Shown piece after piece: positions 14,548 to 21,968 of a stretch of 25,726 nt of DNA; position 1 is the first letter of the stretch; the number at the start of each line of letters is the position of its first letter. Origin of the DNA: JAIEPT01 sp038217425 (GTDB lineage Bacteria > Planctomycetota > Planctomycetia > Gemmatales > Gemmataceae); NCBI GenBank assembly GCA_038217425.1, contig JBBQPM010000095.1:1-25726 (forward strand), in the 5' to 3' direction. The position numbers and the translations under genes were made by a program. Under the pieces are notes generated by a model. It did not search any database. It was not told where the DNA came from and saw nothing but the letters and a program-made list of their open reading frames with translations.

Positions 14548-15414
14548 TCACGATTTTTTCTTCAGTCCCTTGGCAAAGTCTGGCTCCTGGTGCAGCACGC
14601 CCACCTCTGCCGGCGTCAGCGCCCGCTCGAAGACCGTGAGTTCGTCGAGCAATCCCAGGTAGCCGACCGCGATGTAGATGCCGGCCTTGTCGACGTCCCA
14701 GGACATGGCGATCGCCCGGTTCTTGACGTCGCCGATGTGCTTGCCGTCGATGTACAAGGAGGCGACGGCGTCGGGTTTGCCGGTATCGAAATTTTTCCAC
14801 GACAGCACCACGTGATGCCACTGCCCGGCTTTCCAGTCGACCTTGGGGACGCGGACCATCGGGGCGTCGGCGTCGGACTCTTTCGCCGGCTTCACGCCGG
14901 GGACGACGGCGGGGAACGTCCCCAGGCGCAGGTCGCGGGGCTTGGCGTCGTTGAAGTCGAACCAGATGCCGCCGTCGCCCGCGCCCTTGTGCGTGATCTG
15001 GATCGGATCGCAGAATTTCGCCTGGATCGTCGCGTTCGGGTCGGTGTTGCACCAGACGGAGACCGCGCCACTCCAGCCGCCCGGCTTGTAGCTCAGATGA
15101 TTCTTGACCGGGAAGTAGATTCGGCCATTCTTGGGAAGCGCCTCCTTCGGGTCGAGGGCGCCGCCGCGGAGGGCGTCCTTCTTGTTGATGCGGAAGACAT
15201 TGTGGTCGATGCCGGGCGTGTGGACGAACTGGCCTTTCTCCGTGTCGTGGACGCTGCGCGTCGCCAGTTCTGCTGGGCCGCGGGCATAGTCGGCCTGGCA
15301 TTTCTCGTCGAAGGAGGCGTACAGCGTGACGGCTTTGAGCAGCGCGTCATTCTGCGCGTGCGCCGCCGGGCTCCCTAGAGTAAAGACACAGAAAGCGATC
15401 ATCGAGGTTCGCAT
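14548..15414 (-). CDS. Secreted LamG/concanavalin A-like domain protein
   Basis: A 288-residue exported protein. A clean signal peptide ends AHA-Q at residue 20. The rest is a single LamG-like (laminin G/pentraxin, jelly-roll) domain: YASFDE near the start, VDWKAGQWHHVVLSWKN (about 201-217), ASLYIDGKHIGDV and the closing LDELTVFERALTPAEV, a standard signature of these domains in planctomycete surface proteins. They bind carbohydrates or mediate adhesion; the ligand here is unknown. The start is supported by GGAGAA 7-12 bases upstream. A 7-bp hairpin (14522-14546) lies directly after the stop codon but lacks a T-run. The gene is alone on its strand and divergent from the tiny basic peptide. 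Confidence 0.83.
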   Translation of the reverse strand: MRTSMIAFCVFTLGSPAAHAQNDALLKAVTLYASFDEKCQADYARGPAELATRSVHDTEKGQFVHTPGIDHNVFRINKKDALRGGALDPKEALPKNGRIYFPVKNHLSYKPGGWSGAVSVWCNTDPNATIQAKFCDPIQITHKGAGDGGIWFDFNDAKPRDLRLGTFPAVVPGVKPAKESDADAPMVRVPKVDWKAGQWHHVVLSWKNFDTGKPDAVASLYIDGKHIGDVKNRAIAMSWDVDKAGIYIAVGYLGLLDELTVFERALTPAEVGVLHQEPDFAKGLKKKS

Positions 15415-15426
15415 AGATTCTCCTGC

Positions 15427-15455
15427 TTGTCAAAGGGGGAATCGGGTTCTACAAT
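15427..15455 (+). promoter_or_regulatory. Strong sigma70 promoter of the tiny basic peptide gene
   Basis: TTGTCA (15427-15432) and TACAAT (15450-15455) are separated by 17 bases; each box matches consensus at five of six positions. Transcription would begin near 15462, leaving a leader of about 44 bases with GGAGGT near its end. This is the best sigma70-like promoter in the window. Confidence 0.75.
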
Positions 15456-15505
15456 GTTCGTTTGCCAAATAGTGACTTGGATCCAGAATTATTCGGAGGT
15501 CGGTT

Positions 15506-15592
15506 ATGGGTAGTCGTCGCCGGGGGAGTGGTCGGCGGAAGGTGGGTCGCAAAAAGCGTCGGATGCGCGCCAAGGTTCGCCATCGCAAGTAG
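15506..15592 (+). CDS. 28-residue Arg/Lys-rich peptide, likely bS22/AURKAIP1-COX24-like ribosomal protein
   Basis: A gene of 28 codons plus a stop, overlooked by usual length cut-offs. The product starts MGSRRR, contains GRKKRRMRAK and ends KVRHRK; more than half of its residues are Arg, Lys or His. A perfect Shine-Dalgarno GGAGGT (15495-15500) lies five bases before the ATG, and a near-consensus promoter lies upstream, so it is very probably translated. The MGS start and KKRR...RHRK pattern recall the small AURKAIP1/COX24-type peptides seen as bS22 on mycobacterial ribosomes. A ribosomal role is therefore inferred, not shown; a nucleic-acid-binding peptide of other function is the alternative. 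Its stop is 14 bases from that of the convergent SDR gene. Confidence 0.75.
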   Translation: MGSRRRGSGRRKVGRKKRRMRAKVRHRK

Positions 15593-15606
15593 ACCGTGTC
15601 GATCAA

Positions 15607-16347
15607 TTACATCGTGCGCCCGCCGTCCACGACGACGATCTGCCCCGTCATCAGGCCGTTGCCCAGAGCCAGGAACTCAATCGTCTCGGCGATGTCCTCC
15701 GGCTCCGCGGCTCGGCCCATCGGGATCGTGTTCATATTCCGCGCCACCTTCTCCATGTGCGGCGCCAACCAACGCGTGTTCACCGGCCCCGGCGCCACGG
15801 CGTTTACTCGCACCTCCGGAGCAAACGCTCGAGCCAGCGACTTGGTCAACGAGTTCGCAGCTGCTTTGCTCGCGCAATACGTGATCGAACTCCCCTGACC
15901 GCTGAGGCCTGCCACCGACGTCACGTTCACGATGCAGCCCTTGCGCTCCTTGAGAATCGGCATCGCCCACTTGCAGCAGTAGAACGTCCCCAAAACGTTC
16001 ACCTGAAAGATGTCCTGCCAAACTTGATCGGTGAGGGCGTCCAGATCCTTGTGGTCGATAAAGTGCGTTGTCCCCGCGTTGTTGACGAGCACGTCGATGC
16101 CGCCCAGCTCTTTGACGGTGCGCTCGATCATTGCCTGAACCGCGGCCTCGTCGCCGACATTCGCCTTGCACAAGAGTGCGGGCACGCCGAGCGCTTGCAC
16201 CTGGGCGAACGTCTCGTGGGCCTCTTTTTCGGAGCGAGAATAGTTGACGACGACGGCCAGACCCGCGCGTGCGAAACGCAGGGCGGCGGCCTTGCCGATG
16301 CCGGTAGCTGAGCCGGTCACCAGAGCGACTTTGCGTGCTGTCCCCAT
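15607..16347 (-). CDS. SDR family oxidoreductase (FabG-like)
   Basis: A 246-residue classical short-chain dehydrogenase/reductase. Cofactor-binding TGSATGIG is at 11-18, NNAG at 89-92, N117, and the catalytic S144, Y157 and K161 (YCASK) are all present. The end, TGQIVVVDGGRTM, is the usual family terminus. N36-Y-S-R after the second strand, together with S13, is compatible with NADP(H). It resembles 3-oxoacyl-ACP reductase (FabG) and glucose dehydrogenase-like enzymes; the true substrate cannot be named. AAAGGAAAG precedes the ATG at 16347. The longer frame upstream runs through the repeat element and is not coding. It is divergent from accA, which makes a fatty-acid role attractive but unproven. 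Confidence 0.85.
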   Translation of the reverse strand: MGTARKVALVTGSATGIGKAAALRFARAGLAVVVNYSRSEKEAHETFAQVQALGVPALLCKANVGDEAAVQAMIERTVKELGGIDVLVNNAGTTHFIDHKDLDALTDQVWQDIFQVNVLGTFYCCKWAMPILKERKGCIVNVTSVAGLSGQGSSITYCASKAAANSLTKSLARAFAPEVRVNAVAPGPVNTRWLAPHMEKVARNMNTIPMGRAAEPEDIAETIEFLALGNGLMTGQIVVVDGGRTM

Positions 16348-16444
16348 GAACTTTCCTTTCGGGTGAAGGTTTCCCTGCATCCTACGACCTGCACGCGCCG
16401 AAATCATCCCATTTCCGTGGCCGGAGCGTTTCGGTACAAAATGC

Positions 16445-16533
16445 AAGCCCAGCGGGTGAGGTACCCCGAACTCCTGGGAGGAACGCATGCGGACTGAATC
16501 CCAAGGGTTCGGAGTACCTCACCCATTGGGCTT
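16445..16533. repeat. Long inverted repeat, family 1, copy A (between the SDR gene and accA)
   Basis: Two 35-base arms (16445-16479 and 16499-16533) are complementary at 30 positions around a 19-base loop. The core shared by both arms and by the second copy at 22436 is GGGTGAGGTAC and CCGAAC. The element lies in a divergent intergenic region, ends 8 bases before the accA ribosome site, and explains the open reading frames that extend into it from both sides. Confidence 0.88.
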
Positions 16534-16554
16534 ATGGACACGGAGTTTCGTCCC

Positions 16555-17529
16555 ATGGCTTCTCGCCACATACTGCCGTTCGAAAAAGACATCTACGAGA
16601 TGGAAGATCTCCTCGCCAAGCTCGAAGTCAAAGGCGACGGCGAAGGGGAGACTGCCGCCGCCATTCGCCGGATGCGCCGCGATCTTGCCAGCCTCACCCG
16701 CAAGATTTATTCGAGCCTCAGCCCCTGGGATACCATTCTCGTTTCGCGCCATCCCCAGCGGCCGCAAACGGTCGATTATCTCGAGATGATCTTCAGCGAC
16801 TGGATGGAGTTGCACGGCGACCGCGCCATCGGCGACGACCGCGCCATCCGTTGCGGGTTCGCGCGCCTGGGCGATTACCGAGTCTTGCTCGTCGGTCATC
16901 AAAAAGGGCACACGCTCAAGGAACGCAACGAGTGCTACTACGGCTGCGCCCATCCGGAGGGATACCGCAAGGCCCTCGCCAAGATGAAACTCGCGGCCAA
17001 GTGCAAGCTGCCGATCATCTGCCTGATCGACACGCCCGGCGCCTATCCGGGTCTGGGCGCCGAGGAACGCGGACAGGCACAGCTGATCGCGACGAGTCTG
17101 CTCGAGATGTCTCGGCTCCAAACGCCGATTATTTGCGTGGTGATCGGCGAAGGAGGTTCTGGGGGCGCGCTGGGCATCGGCATCGGCGACAAGGTCGCGA
17201 TCCTACAGCACGCCTACTACTCCGTCATCAGCCCCGAGGGCTGCGCCGGCATCTTGTGGAAGGAAGCCAACGACGTGACCAAACGATTGGCGGCCGAGGC
17301 GCTGAAGCTGACGTCGCGCGACCTGGCCAATCTGGGCGTGGTCGACAACGTCATTCCGGAGCCGTTGGGGGGCGCCCACCGCGACCCGGCCGAGATGGGG
17401 AACATGCTCAAGACGTATCTGCTGCGTTCGCTGCGCGAGTTGACGAAGCTGAAGTGCGAAACGCTCATGGAGCAGCGTTATCAGAAGTTTCGCAAGATGG
17501 GCGGGTTTGAAGAGTTAGCGGAAGTTTAG
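16555..17529 (+). CDS. accA: Acetyl-CoA carboxylase carboxyltransferase subunit alpha
   Basis: A 324-residue protein of normal AccA length. It starts with the typical helical region (LPFEKDIYEMEDLLAKLE) and continues with SRHPQRPQTVDYLEMIF, the carboxybiotin/CoA core LIDTPGAYPGLGAEERGQ, VIGEGGSGGALGIGIGDKV with its oxyanion-forming glycines, and YYSVISPEGCAGILWK. With AccD it transfers the carboxyl group from biotin to acetyl-CoA to make malonyl-CoA; accD is not nearby. I chose the ATG at 16555 since CGGAG (16541-16545) precedes it; the ATG at 16534 directly abuts the repeat and has no ribosome site. Any promoter must lie within or before the repeat. The gene stands alone on its strand. Confidence 0.95.
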   Translation: MASRHILPFEKDIYEMEDLLAKLEVKGDGEGETAAAIRRMRRDLASLTRKIYSSLSPWDTILVSRHPQRPQTVDYLEMIFSDWMELHGDRAIGDDRAIRCGFARLGDYRVLLVGHQKGHTLKERNECYYGCAHPEGYRKALAKMKLAAKCKLPIICLIDTPGAYPGLGAEERGQAQLIATSLLEMSRLQTPIICVVIGEGGSGGALGIGIGDKVAILQHAYYSVISPEGCAGILWKEANDVTKRLAAEALKLTSRDLANLGVVDNVIPEPLGGAHRDPAEMGNMLKTYLLRSLRELTKLKCETLMEQRYQKFRKMGGFEELAEV

Positions 17530-17569
17530 GACATTTCGCTAGTGGAAGTTGACAGCGGGCAAGCTATAT

Positions 17570-17806
17570 TTCGCCCCGGAGGGGGCGAAGGACGGTAGCC
17601 ACGGGTGGAGCGCAGCGCAACCAGTGGTTTTGACGGAGGTAAGGCCTGCCCCCAGCGGGGCAGAGGAGTAAGACGTCTCGCAAACTTAAGAGCTTCGGAT
17701 TCGCCAAGTCCCCTTCGCTCCTCCGGAGCGATTTGAACCAACGCGATCTACCACGAGTTGCGCTGCGCTTCACTCGTGGCTACCTTCCATAGCCCCTCCG
17801 GGGCTA
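17570..17806. repeat. Composite inverted repeat with 57-base arms and internal hairpins (REP/BIME-like)
   Basis: The left arm (17571-17628) and the right arm (17750-17806) are inverted copies; their inner 35 bases (17594-17628 and 17750-17784) agree at 31 positions. Each arm starts with a CTCCGG-centred hairpin (17570-17589; 17790-17806) followed by GGTAGCCACG and AGCGCAGCGCAAC. The central part has two further perfect hairpins, 17646-17663 and 17715-17731. No protein-coding signal is seen. It fills most of the convergent gap between accA and flgM and is probably a non-autonomous repeat of REP/MITE type. Confidence 0.85.
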
Positions 17807-17848
17807 GTTAGTATCTCTTAGCGGTTTCGACTCGCAAGCGCCAATCGG

Positions 17849-17893
17849 GTAAGAAAAAACCCGGGGCCCCGCATTGCTGCGGAGCCCCGGGTT
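17849..17893 (-). terminator. Intrinsic terminator of flgM
   Basis: A 16-base stem with one mismatch (17858-17873 with 17878-17893) and the loop TTGC directly abuts the flgM stop codon. Read on the minus strand it is followed by a T-run (17859-17854 are all A on the plus strand). This is the clearest rho-independent terminator in the window. Confidence 0.93.
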
Positions 17894-18184
17894 CTATTGC
17901 ATCAGTCGCTTGTGGAGGGCGTCCAGAGCGGCCTGCCAATTTTCTTCGTTGTCGTACATTCCTGCGGCGATTTCGCGTCGAATCCTTTCCACCAGCTCCC
18001 ATCGGATGCCATCGGTTCCTGCCGAGTCGGTGTCCTCGAGTGCTTCGAGGTAAGATCGTCGCGCGTTTCTCCTTTGCAAAGTTTCTTGTTCGTCGGGTGA
18101 ATCCGCCTTATCCTTCCAGCGAGACCACCGGACACGAGGGCCCCGGGGGGGGCCGGACGTAGGATCCGGTCCAGGTACACGCAT
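17894..18184 (-). CDS. flgM: FlgM-like anti-sigma28 factor
   Basis: A 96-residue protein with a disordered, Pro/Arg-rich N-terminus (1 to about 35). Its C-terminal helices match FlgM: ELVERIRREIAAGMYDNEENWQAALDALHKRL (the sigma-binding region, about 63-94). FlgM binds sigma28 (FliA) and holds late flagellar genes off until it is exported through the hook-basal body. I chose the ATG at 18184 because AGGGGAG lies about 10 bases upstream and the N-terminus MRVPGP looks natural; a start at 18250 is possible. A sigma28-like promoter lies upstream and a strong terminator abuts the stop codon, so it is a single-gene unit. No other flagellar gene is in the window. The identification rests on a short conserved stretch. 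Confidence 0.7.
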   Translation of the reverse strand: MRVPGPDPTSGPPRGPRVRWSRWKDKADSPDEQETLQRRNARRSYLEALEDTDSAGTDGIRWELVERIRREIAAGMYDNEENWQAALDALHKRLMQ

Positions 18185-18365
18185 TTTGCAGGTCTCCCCT
18201 GAAAACCAAGAACGCCTGATATGCTCGGCGCCGGCTTTCAGGTTCATCATAGGGCCATGGGTTTGCCGAAATCAACCCACAGTGGTTGGCCGTGTTGCGG
18301 CGGCCGACCGTGCCGAATTGGGTTGCCAAGAGGAAGGTGAGGAGCCTACCCCCTGAACACTAAAA

Positions 18366-18393
18366 ATATCGGCCCGTCTGCCCTGGGGGTTTA
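18366..18393 (-). promoter_or_regulatory. Sigma28 (FliA)-type promoter of flgM
   Basis: On the minus strand TAAA (18393-18390) is followed after 16 bases by GCCGATAT (18373-18366). The sigma28 consensus is TAAA-N15-GCCGATAA, so the -35 core is exact, the -10 matches seven of eight, and the spacer is one base longer. The leader to the ATG at 18184 would be about 175 bases. Transcription of flgM by the sigma factor it inhibits is a known negative loop in enteric bacteria. Confidence 0.55.
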
Positions 18394-18476
18394 CGCGATT
18401 TATAATCTTTCCGCAATCTCTCGCTGCATGCACGTGTATGGGAAACCTGGTTTGCCAGGAACGTTCGGCGTGCCGA

Positions 18477-19031
18477 TTATGACGCCCCGTTCAGCAGCTT
18501 CATGAACTCGCGCATCCAGCACCAGTTGTCGTGCCAGGTCCGCGCACAAACCAGGTTTCCCGACACCACGACAGCTTCATCGACGTACTCGGCGCCCACG
18601 ACCTCGGCGTCGAATCGGCACTTCTTCACCGTCGTGATCTTCTTGCCGCGAATGACATCCGCGGTCGCCAGGATCTCGATGCCGTGGCACACCGAGGCGA
18701 TCGGCCGATTCATCTGCATCATCGCCTGCACCAGCGCGATCAGATCCTTGTCGTAGCGAAGGTACTCGGGCGCCCGGCCTCCCGAAAGGACGATGCCGGC
18801 GTACTCCTGGGGCTTGATGTCGCGAAACGCGATGTCGGCCTTGAGCTTGTACCCCGGCGATTCGACGGTGATGTCCCAGTCGGGATGCGAGTCGTGCTGG
18901 ACGAGGTGATACGTCCGTTTCTCCGGAGCGGCGACCAGACATTCGTAGCCGTCTTCTTTGACGCGGTGGAGCGGGTAGAGCGTGTCGAAAACCTCGGCCG
19001 CGTCGCCGATGACGAGAGCTACTTTTTTCAT
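18477..19031 (-). CDS. DJ-1/PfpI family protein
   Basis: A 184-residue protein of the DJ-1/PfpI superfamily (proteases, glyoxalases or protein deglycases). The nucleophile elbow is ASVCHG with C115-H116, preceded by VLSGGRAPEYLRYD (81-94) and an acidic residue near E13 as in the PfpI subgroup. The start MKKVALVIGDAAEVFDTLYPL is typical. The exact activity is not predictable. Its ATG would overlap the stop of gltX by ATGA (19031-19028) if the gltX frame is corrected by one base (see the A7 run at 19043). A weak CCTGG/CCAGG hairpin (18446-18459) lies about 20-30 bases after the stop. The gene is the last of the nikR-gltX group on the minus strand. Confidence 0.85.
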   Translation of the reverse strand: MKKVALVIGDAAEVFDTLYPLHRVKEDGYECLVAAPEKRTYHLVQHDSHPDWDITVESPGYKLKADIAFRDIKPQEYAGIVLSGGRAPEYLRYDKDLIALVQAMMQMNRPIASVCHGIEILATADVIRGKKITTVKKCRFDAEVVGAEYVDEAVVVSGNLVCARTWHDNWCWMREFMKLLNGAS

Positions 19032-20589
19032 GATGAAACCCCAAAAAAAGGACGTGACGTTTAGCCGCCGCGACGATGCGTGCCAGCGTTTCCTCGCGTC
19101 CCAGGATCGACAAGCACTCGAACAACCCCGGGCCCACGCCGATGCCGGTCGTCGCGACGCGCAAGATGTGGTTGAGGTCGCCGATCTTGAGCTGCTTCGG
19201 CTCGCACCACGCCTTCAATTCGCGCTCCAGATCGGCCGTCTCGAACGAGGGCGTTGCCTTAAGGAACTCGCCCGCCTCGCGCAAGGTCTGCTTGGCCCCC
19301 TCCTTGTGCAAGCGCTTCTTGACCGCTGCCGGGTCGTACTCCGGAGCGCGGAAGAAGAACGTCGAGTACGGCAGCACGTCCGCGAAGATCTTGAGCCGTT
19401 CGCCGCACGCTTCCACGATGCGCTCGATCTTGCGCTGCAACTCCGGCGTCACCGGATCGTCGATCAACTTCGCGCGCCGCAAAATGGGGATCACCCCGGC
19501 GATCCGCTCCGCCAGCGGCAACTGCTTCATGTACTCGCCGGCCACCCAGTGGAGCTTCTCCGGGTCGAAACTCGCCGGCGCATCGTTGACGCGCTCGAAC
19601 GAGAAGTTCGCGATCATCGTCTCCAGCGGCATCACTTCCGTCTTGTCGTCCAGCGACCAGCCGAGCCGGGCGAGGTAGTTGACCAGGCCCGCGGGGAGGT
19701 AGCCCATCTCGCGGTAGAAGGCGACCGTGGCCGGGTTGAGGTCGTCTCGGCTCTCGATGTCGGCGTCCGTCCAGCCGATGGCTCTGAGCATGCCGCGGAT
19801 CTCGGCGGTCACGAACTTCTTCATGTCGCGCTTGCTGAGCTTCTTCTTCGAGTTCGGCTCGTTGACGACCGGGATGTGCGCGAAGATCGGCGTCTTCGCC
19901 CCCAGCGCCTCGTAGACCGCGACCTGCGTGGCGGTGTTCGTCAGATGTTCCGCGGCCCGGATGACGTGCGTGATCTCGAGCCCGGCGTCGTCGACCACGG
20001 TCGCGAAGTTGTACAGCGCCCGGCCGTCCGGACGCAGGATGACGGGGTCGCCCATGAGATCGGTCTGCCATTCGACTCGGCCGCGGATTTGATCGTCGAT
20101 GGCGATGACGGCCCCGGGCGTGATCTTGAGCCGCAGCGTGGTCGGTTTCTCGTCGTAGAGCCGGCGATTCTCCGCGGCGGGCGTGTCGCGGTGGACGCCG
20201 CGATGGACGTAGTTTTGCTTGGCTTTCTCGGCTTCCTTGCGCTCGGCGTCGAGAACTTCCTTGGGCTGATAGCAAGGATAGGCATGTCCCGAGTCGAGCA
20301 GCTGGAGAGCCGCGGCGCGGTAGAGATGGTTGCGTTGGCCCTGGAAATAGGGGGCGTGCGGGCCGCCGACTTCGGGGCCTTCGTCCCAGAGGATGCCGAG
20401 CCAGCGGAAGCCGTCGAGGATGGGTTGGAGAGCTTCGGGGCGATTGCGGACGTCGTCGGTATCGTCGATACGGAGGATAAATTTGCCGCCGTGACGTTTC
20501 GCGAAGAGCCAGTTGAAGAGCGCGGTGCGGACGCCGCCGATGTGGAGGTAGCCGGTGGGGCTGGGGGCGAAGCGCGTGCGGACGGTCAT
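19028..20589 (-). CDS. gltX: Glutamate--tRNA ligase (GltX), 3' end affected by a probable frame error
   Basis: A class I synthetase that charges tRNA-Glu. It has FAPSPTGYLHIGGVRTALFNW (HIGH motif) at the N-terminus, RIDDTD, the KLSKR form of the KMSKS loop (KKKLSKRDMKKFV), WSLDDKTEVM, and an all-helical anticodon-binding domain ending near LGREETLARIVAAA. As read, the frame does not stop there: it continues to 18577 (670 codons) inside the PfpI gene in another frame. One extra base in the T7 run at 19049-19043 would end the gene at TGA 19030-19028, overlapping the PfpI ATG and giving a normal 520 residues. I therefore give the end as 19028. The ATG at 20589 is clear; the upstream gap holds a 30-base inverted repeat. 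Confidence 0.9.
19043..19049 (-). other. gltX: A7/T7 homopolymer at the gltX-PfpI junction, likely missing one base
   Basis: The run of seven A (T on the coding strand) next to four C is where gltX leaves its conserved sequence. With eight bases gltX would end in TGA overlapping the next ATG, the ATGA arrangement seen at three other junctions here. With seven, it runs about 150 codons into the PfpI gene. A TAA (19063-19061) in the same alternative frame would also be reached if the extra base lay slightly earlier. Confidence 0.6.
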
Positions 20590-20615
20590 GGCGAGTCCTG
20601 GGTGAATAAAAACAT

Positions 20616-20735
20616 TAACCACAGAGACACAGAGAACACAGAGAACACAGAGGAAGAGGGAAAGGAAGAACGACAGAAACCAACCGAGATTCTTCATTCT
20701 CCCATTTCTCTGTGTTCTCTGTGTCTCTGTGGTTA
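20616..20735. repeat. Perfect 30-bp inverted repeat, CACAGAG family, copy 1
   Basis: The arms 20616-20645 and 20706-20735 are perfectly complementary over 30 bases and separated by 60 bases. They are built of ACACAGAG units and are purine-rich on one strand. The element lies between the stop of the HI0933-type gene and the start of gltX, both on the minus strand. A related copy is at 24511-24607. Confidence 0.93.
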
Positions 20736-20747
20736 GTCTTTGATATT

Positions 20748-21968
20748 TTACAACGAACTCCCCGCGAGCCAACCGGTGCTCCAGGCGGCCTGGAAGTTGT
20801 ACCCGCCGATGGGCCCGTCGAGGTCGAGGATCTCGCCGGCGAAATACAGATTCGGCACGAGCTTGCTCTGCATCGTCCGCGAATCGACCTCGTCCAGCGG
20901 CACGCCCCCCGCGGTCACTTCCGCCTTCTTGAAACCGAGCGTCCCCGCGATTGGCAGCCGCCAATGCTTGATCTGGGCGACGAGCCCTCGGCGGTCTTCC
21001 TTGGTAAGCGCCGCTGACTTGCGGTCCAGGGGCAACGACGCGCGCTGCAGGATGAGTTCGCAGACGCGCCGCGGCAAATGCGGGGCGACGATCTGGGCGA
21101 GCTGTTTCTTGCCCGAGCGGAGCGATTCGTCGCGCAGGTACTCGCCAATCTGCGTCTCGGTTTGTTCGGGCCAAAGGTCGATTTCGAGGATGAGCTTGGC
21201 GCCGTCCTTGCGTCGGCTGACGGCCCGGCTCACGTCGAGAATGACGGGGCCCGACAGGCCGAAGTGGGCGAACAGCAGCGAGCCGCGGCGCTGGGCGAGG
21301 GGCGTCTGATCGTGCAGGACCTGGACGCCGACGTCGGGGAGCGTGATGCCGCGCAGATCCGCCACGGTCTGATCGCCGGTGGCGATCGGCACGAGCGCGG
21401 GAACGGGCGCGATCAGGCGATGGCCCAGTTGCTGGGCGAAGCCGTAACCGTCGCCGGTGGTGCCGGACCCGGGATACGAAAGGCCGCCGGTGGTGATCAG
21501 CACTTTCGCGGCCCGCAGTCGACGTTTGGGCGTCTGCAGGTCGAAACCATTTTCACTGCGCCGAAGTTCGGTGACCGGTTCCTCGAGATATAATGGTGTG
21601 CCGGCCCGCTGCAGTCGGCGCACCAGGGCATCGAGCACGTCGGAGGCCTTGTTGCTGACCGGGAAGATCTTGCCGGTCTCCTCTACCTTCGTGGCGACGC
21701 CTTCGGCATGGAACAGTTCGAGGGTGTCGGCGATGCCGAAGGCGGCGAGGGGGGAATGCAGGAACTTGCCGCTGGGGCCGTACTCGCGGACGATGCCGCG
21801 GGCGTCGGTATCGTGGGTGATGTTGCAGCGAGTGCCGCCGGACATGAGGATCTTGACGCCGGGGCGTTTGTTCTTCTCGAAGAGCGCGACCTTTCGACCG
21901 AGTTCGCCCGCGCGGATGCCGGCCATCAGCCCCGCGGCCCCGGCGCCGAGGATCGCGGCTCCGATCAT
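20748..21968 (-). CDS. HI0933/YhiN family FAD-dependent oxidoreductase
   Basis: A flavoprotein of about 406 residues. The N-terminal dinucleotide-binding motif is AAILGAGAAGLMAGIRAG, followed by KNKRPGVKILMSGGTRCNITH, typical of the HI0933 (YhiN, aminoacetone oxidase-like) family. A mid-region ITTGGLSYPGSGTTGDGYGFAQQLGH and the C-terminal LYFAGEILDLDGPIGGYNFQAAWSTGW complete the FAD site. The family's physiological reaction is not settled. Two starts are possible: 21974, or the ATG at 21968, which overlaps the nikR stop as ATGA (21968-21965); I chose the latter because this overlap recurs in the window. The gene is translationally coupled to nikR, but a functional link is not obvious. A 30-bp inverted repeat follows its stop codon. 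Confidence 0.88.
   Translation of the reverse strand: MIGAAILGAGAAGLMAGIRAGELGRKVALFEKNKRPGVKILMSGGTRCNITHDTDARGIVREYGPSGKFLHSPLAAFGIADTLELFHAEGVATKVEETGKIFPVSNKASDVLDALVRRLQRAGTPLYLEEPVTELRRSENGFDLQTPKRRLRAAKVLITTGGLSYPGSGTTGDGYGFAQQLGHRLIAPVPALVPIATGDQTVADLRGITLPDVGVQVLHDQTPLAQRRGSLLFAHFGLSGPVILDVSRAVSRRKDGAKLILEIDLWPEQTETQIGEYLRDESLRSGKKQLAQIVAPHLPRRVCELILQRASLPLDRKSAALTKEDRRGLVAQIKHWRLPIAGTLGFKKAEVTAGGVPLDEVDSRTMQSKLVPNLYFAGEILDLDGPIGGYNFQAAWSTGWLAGSSL

Noticed and set aside
14440..15378. A 312-codon plus-strand frame opposite the LamG gene
   Set aside because: The minus-strand frame has a signal peptide, LamG motifs and a ribosome site; the plus-strand frame has none of these.
18577..21174. 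A single 865-codon open frame covering gltX and flanks
   Set aside because: Only the part from 20589 to about 19064 resembles GltX. The upstream part is an off-frame reading of the flavoprotein gene and the repeat; the downstream part is an off-frame reading of the PfpI gene.
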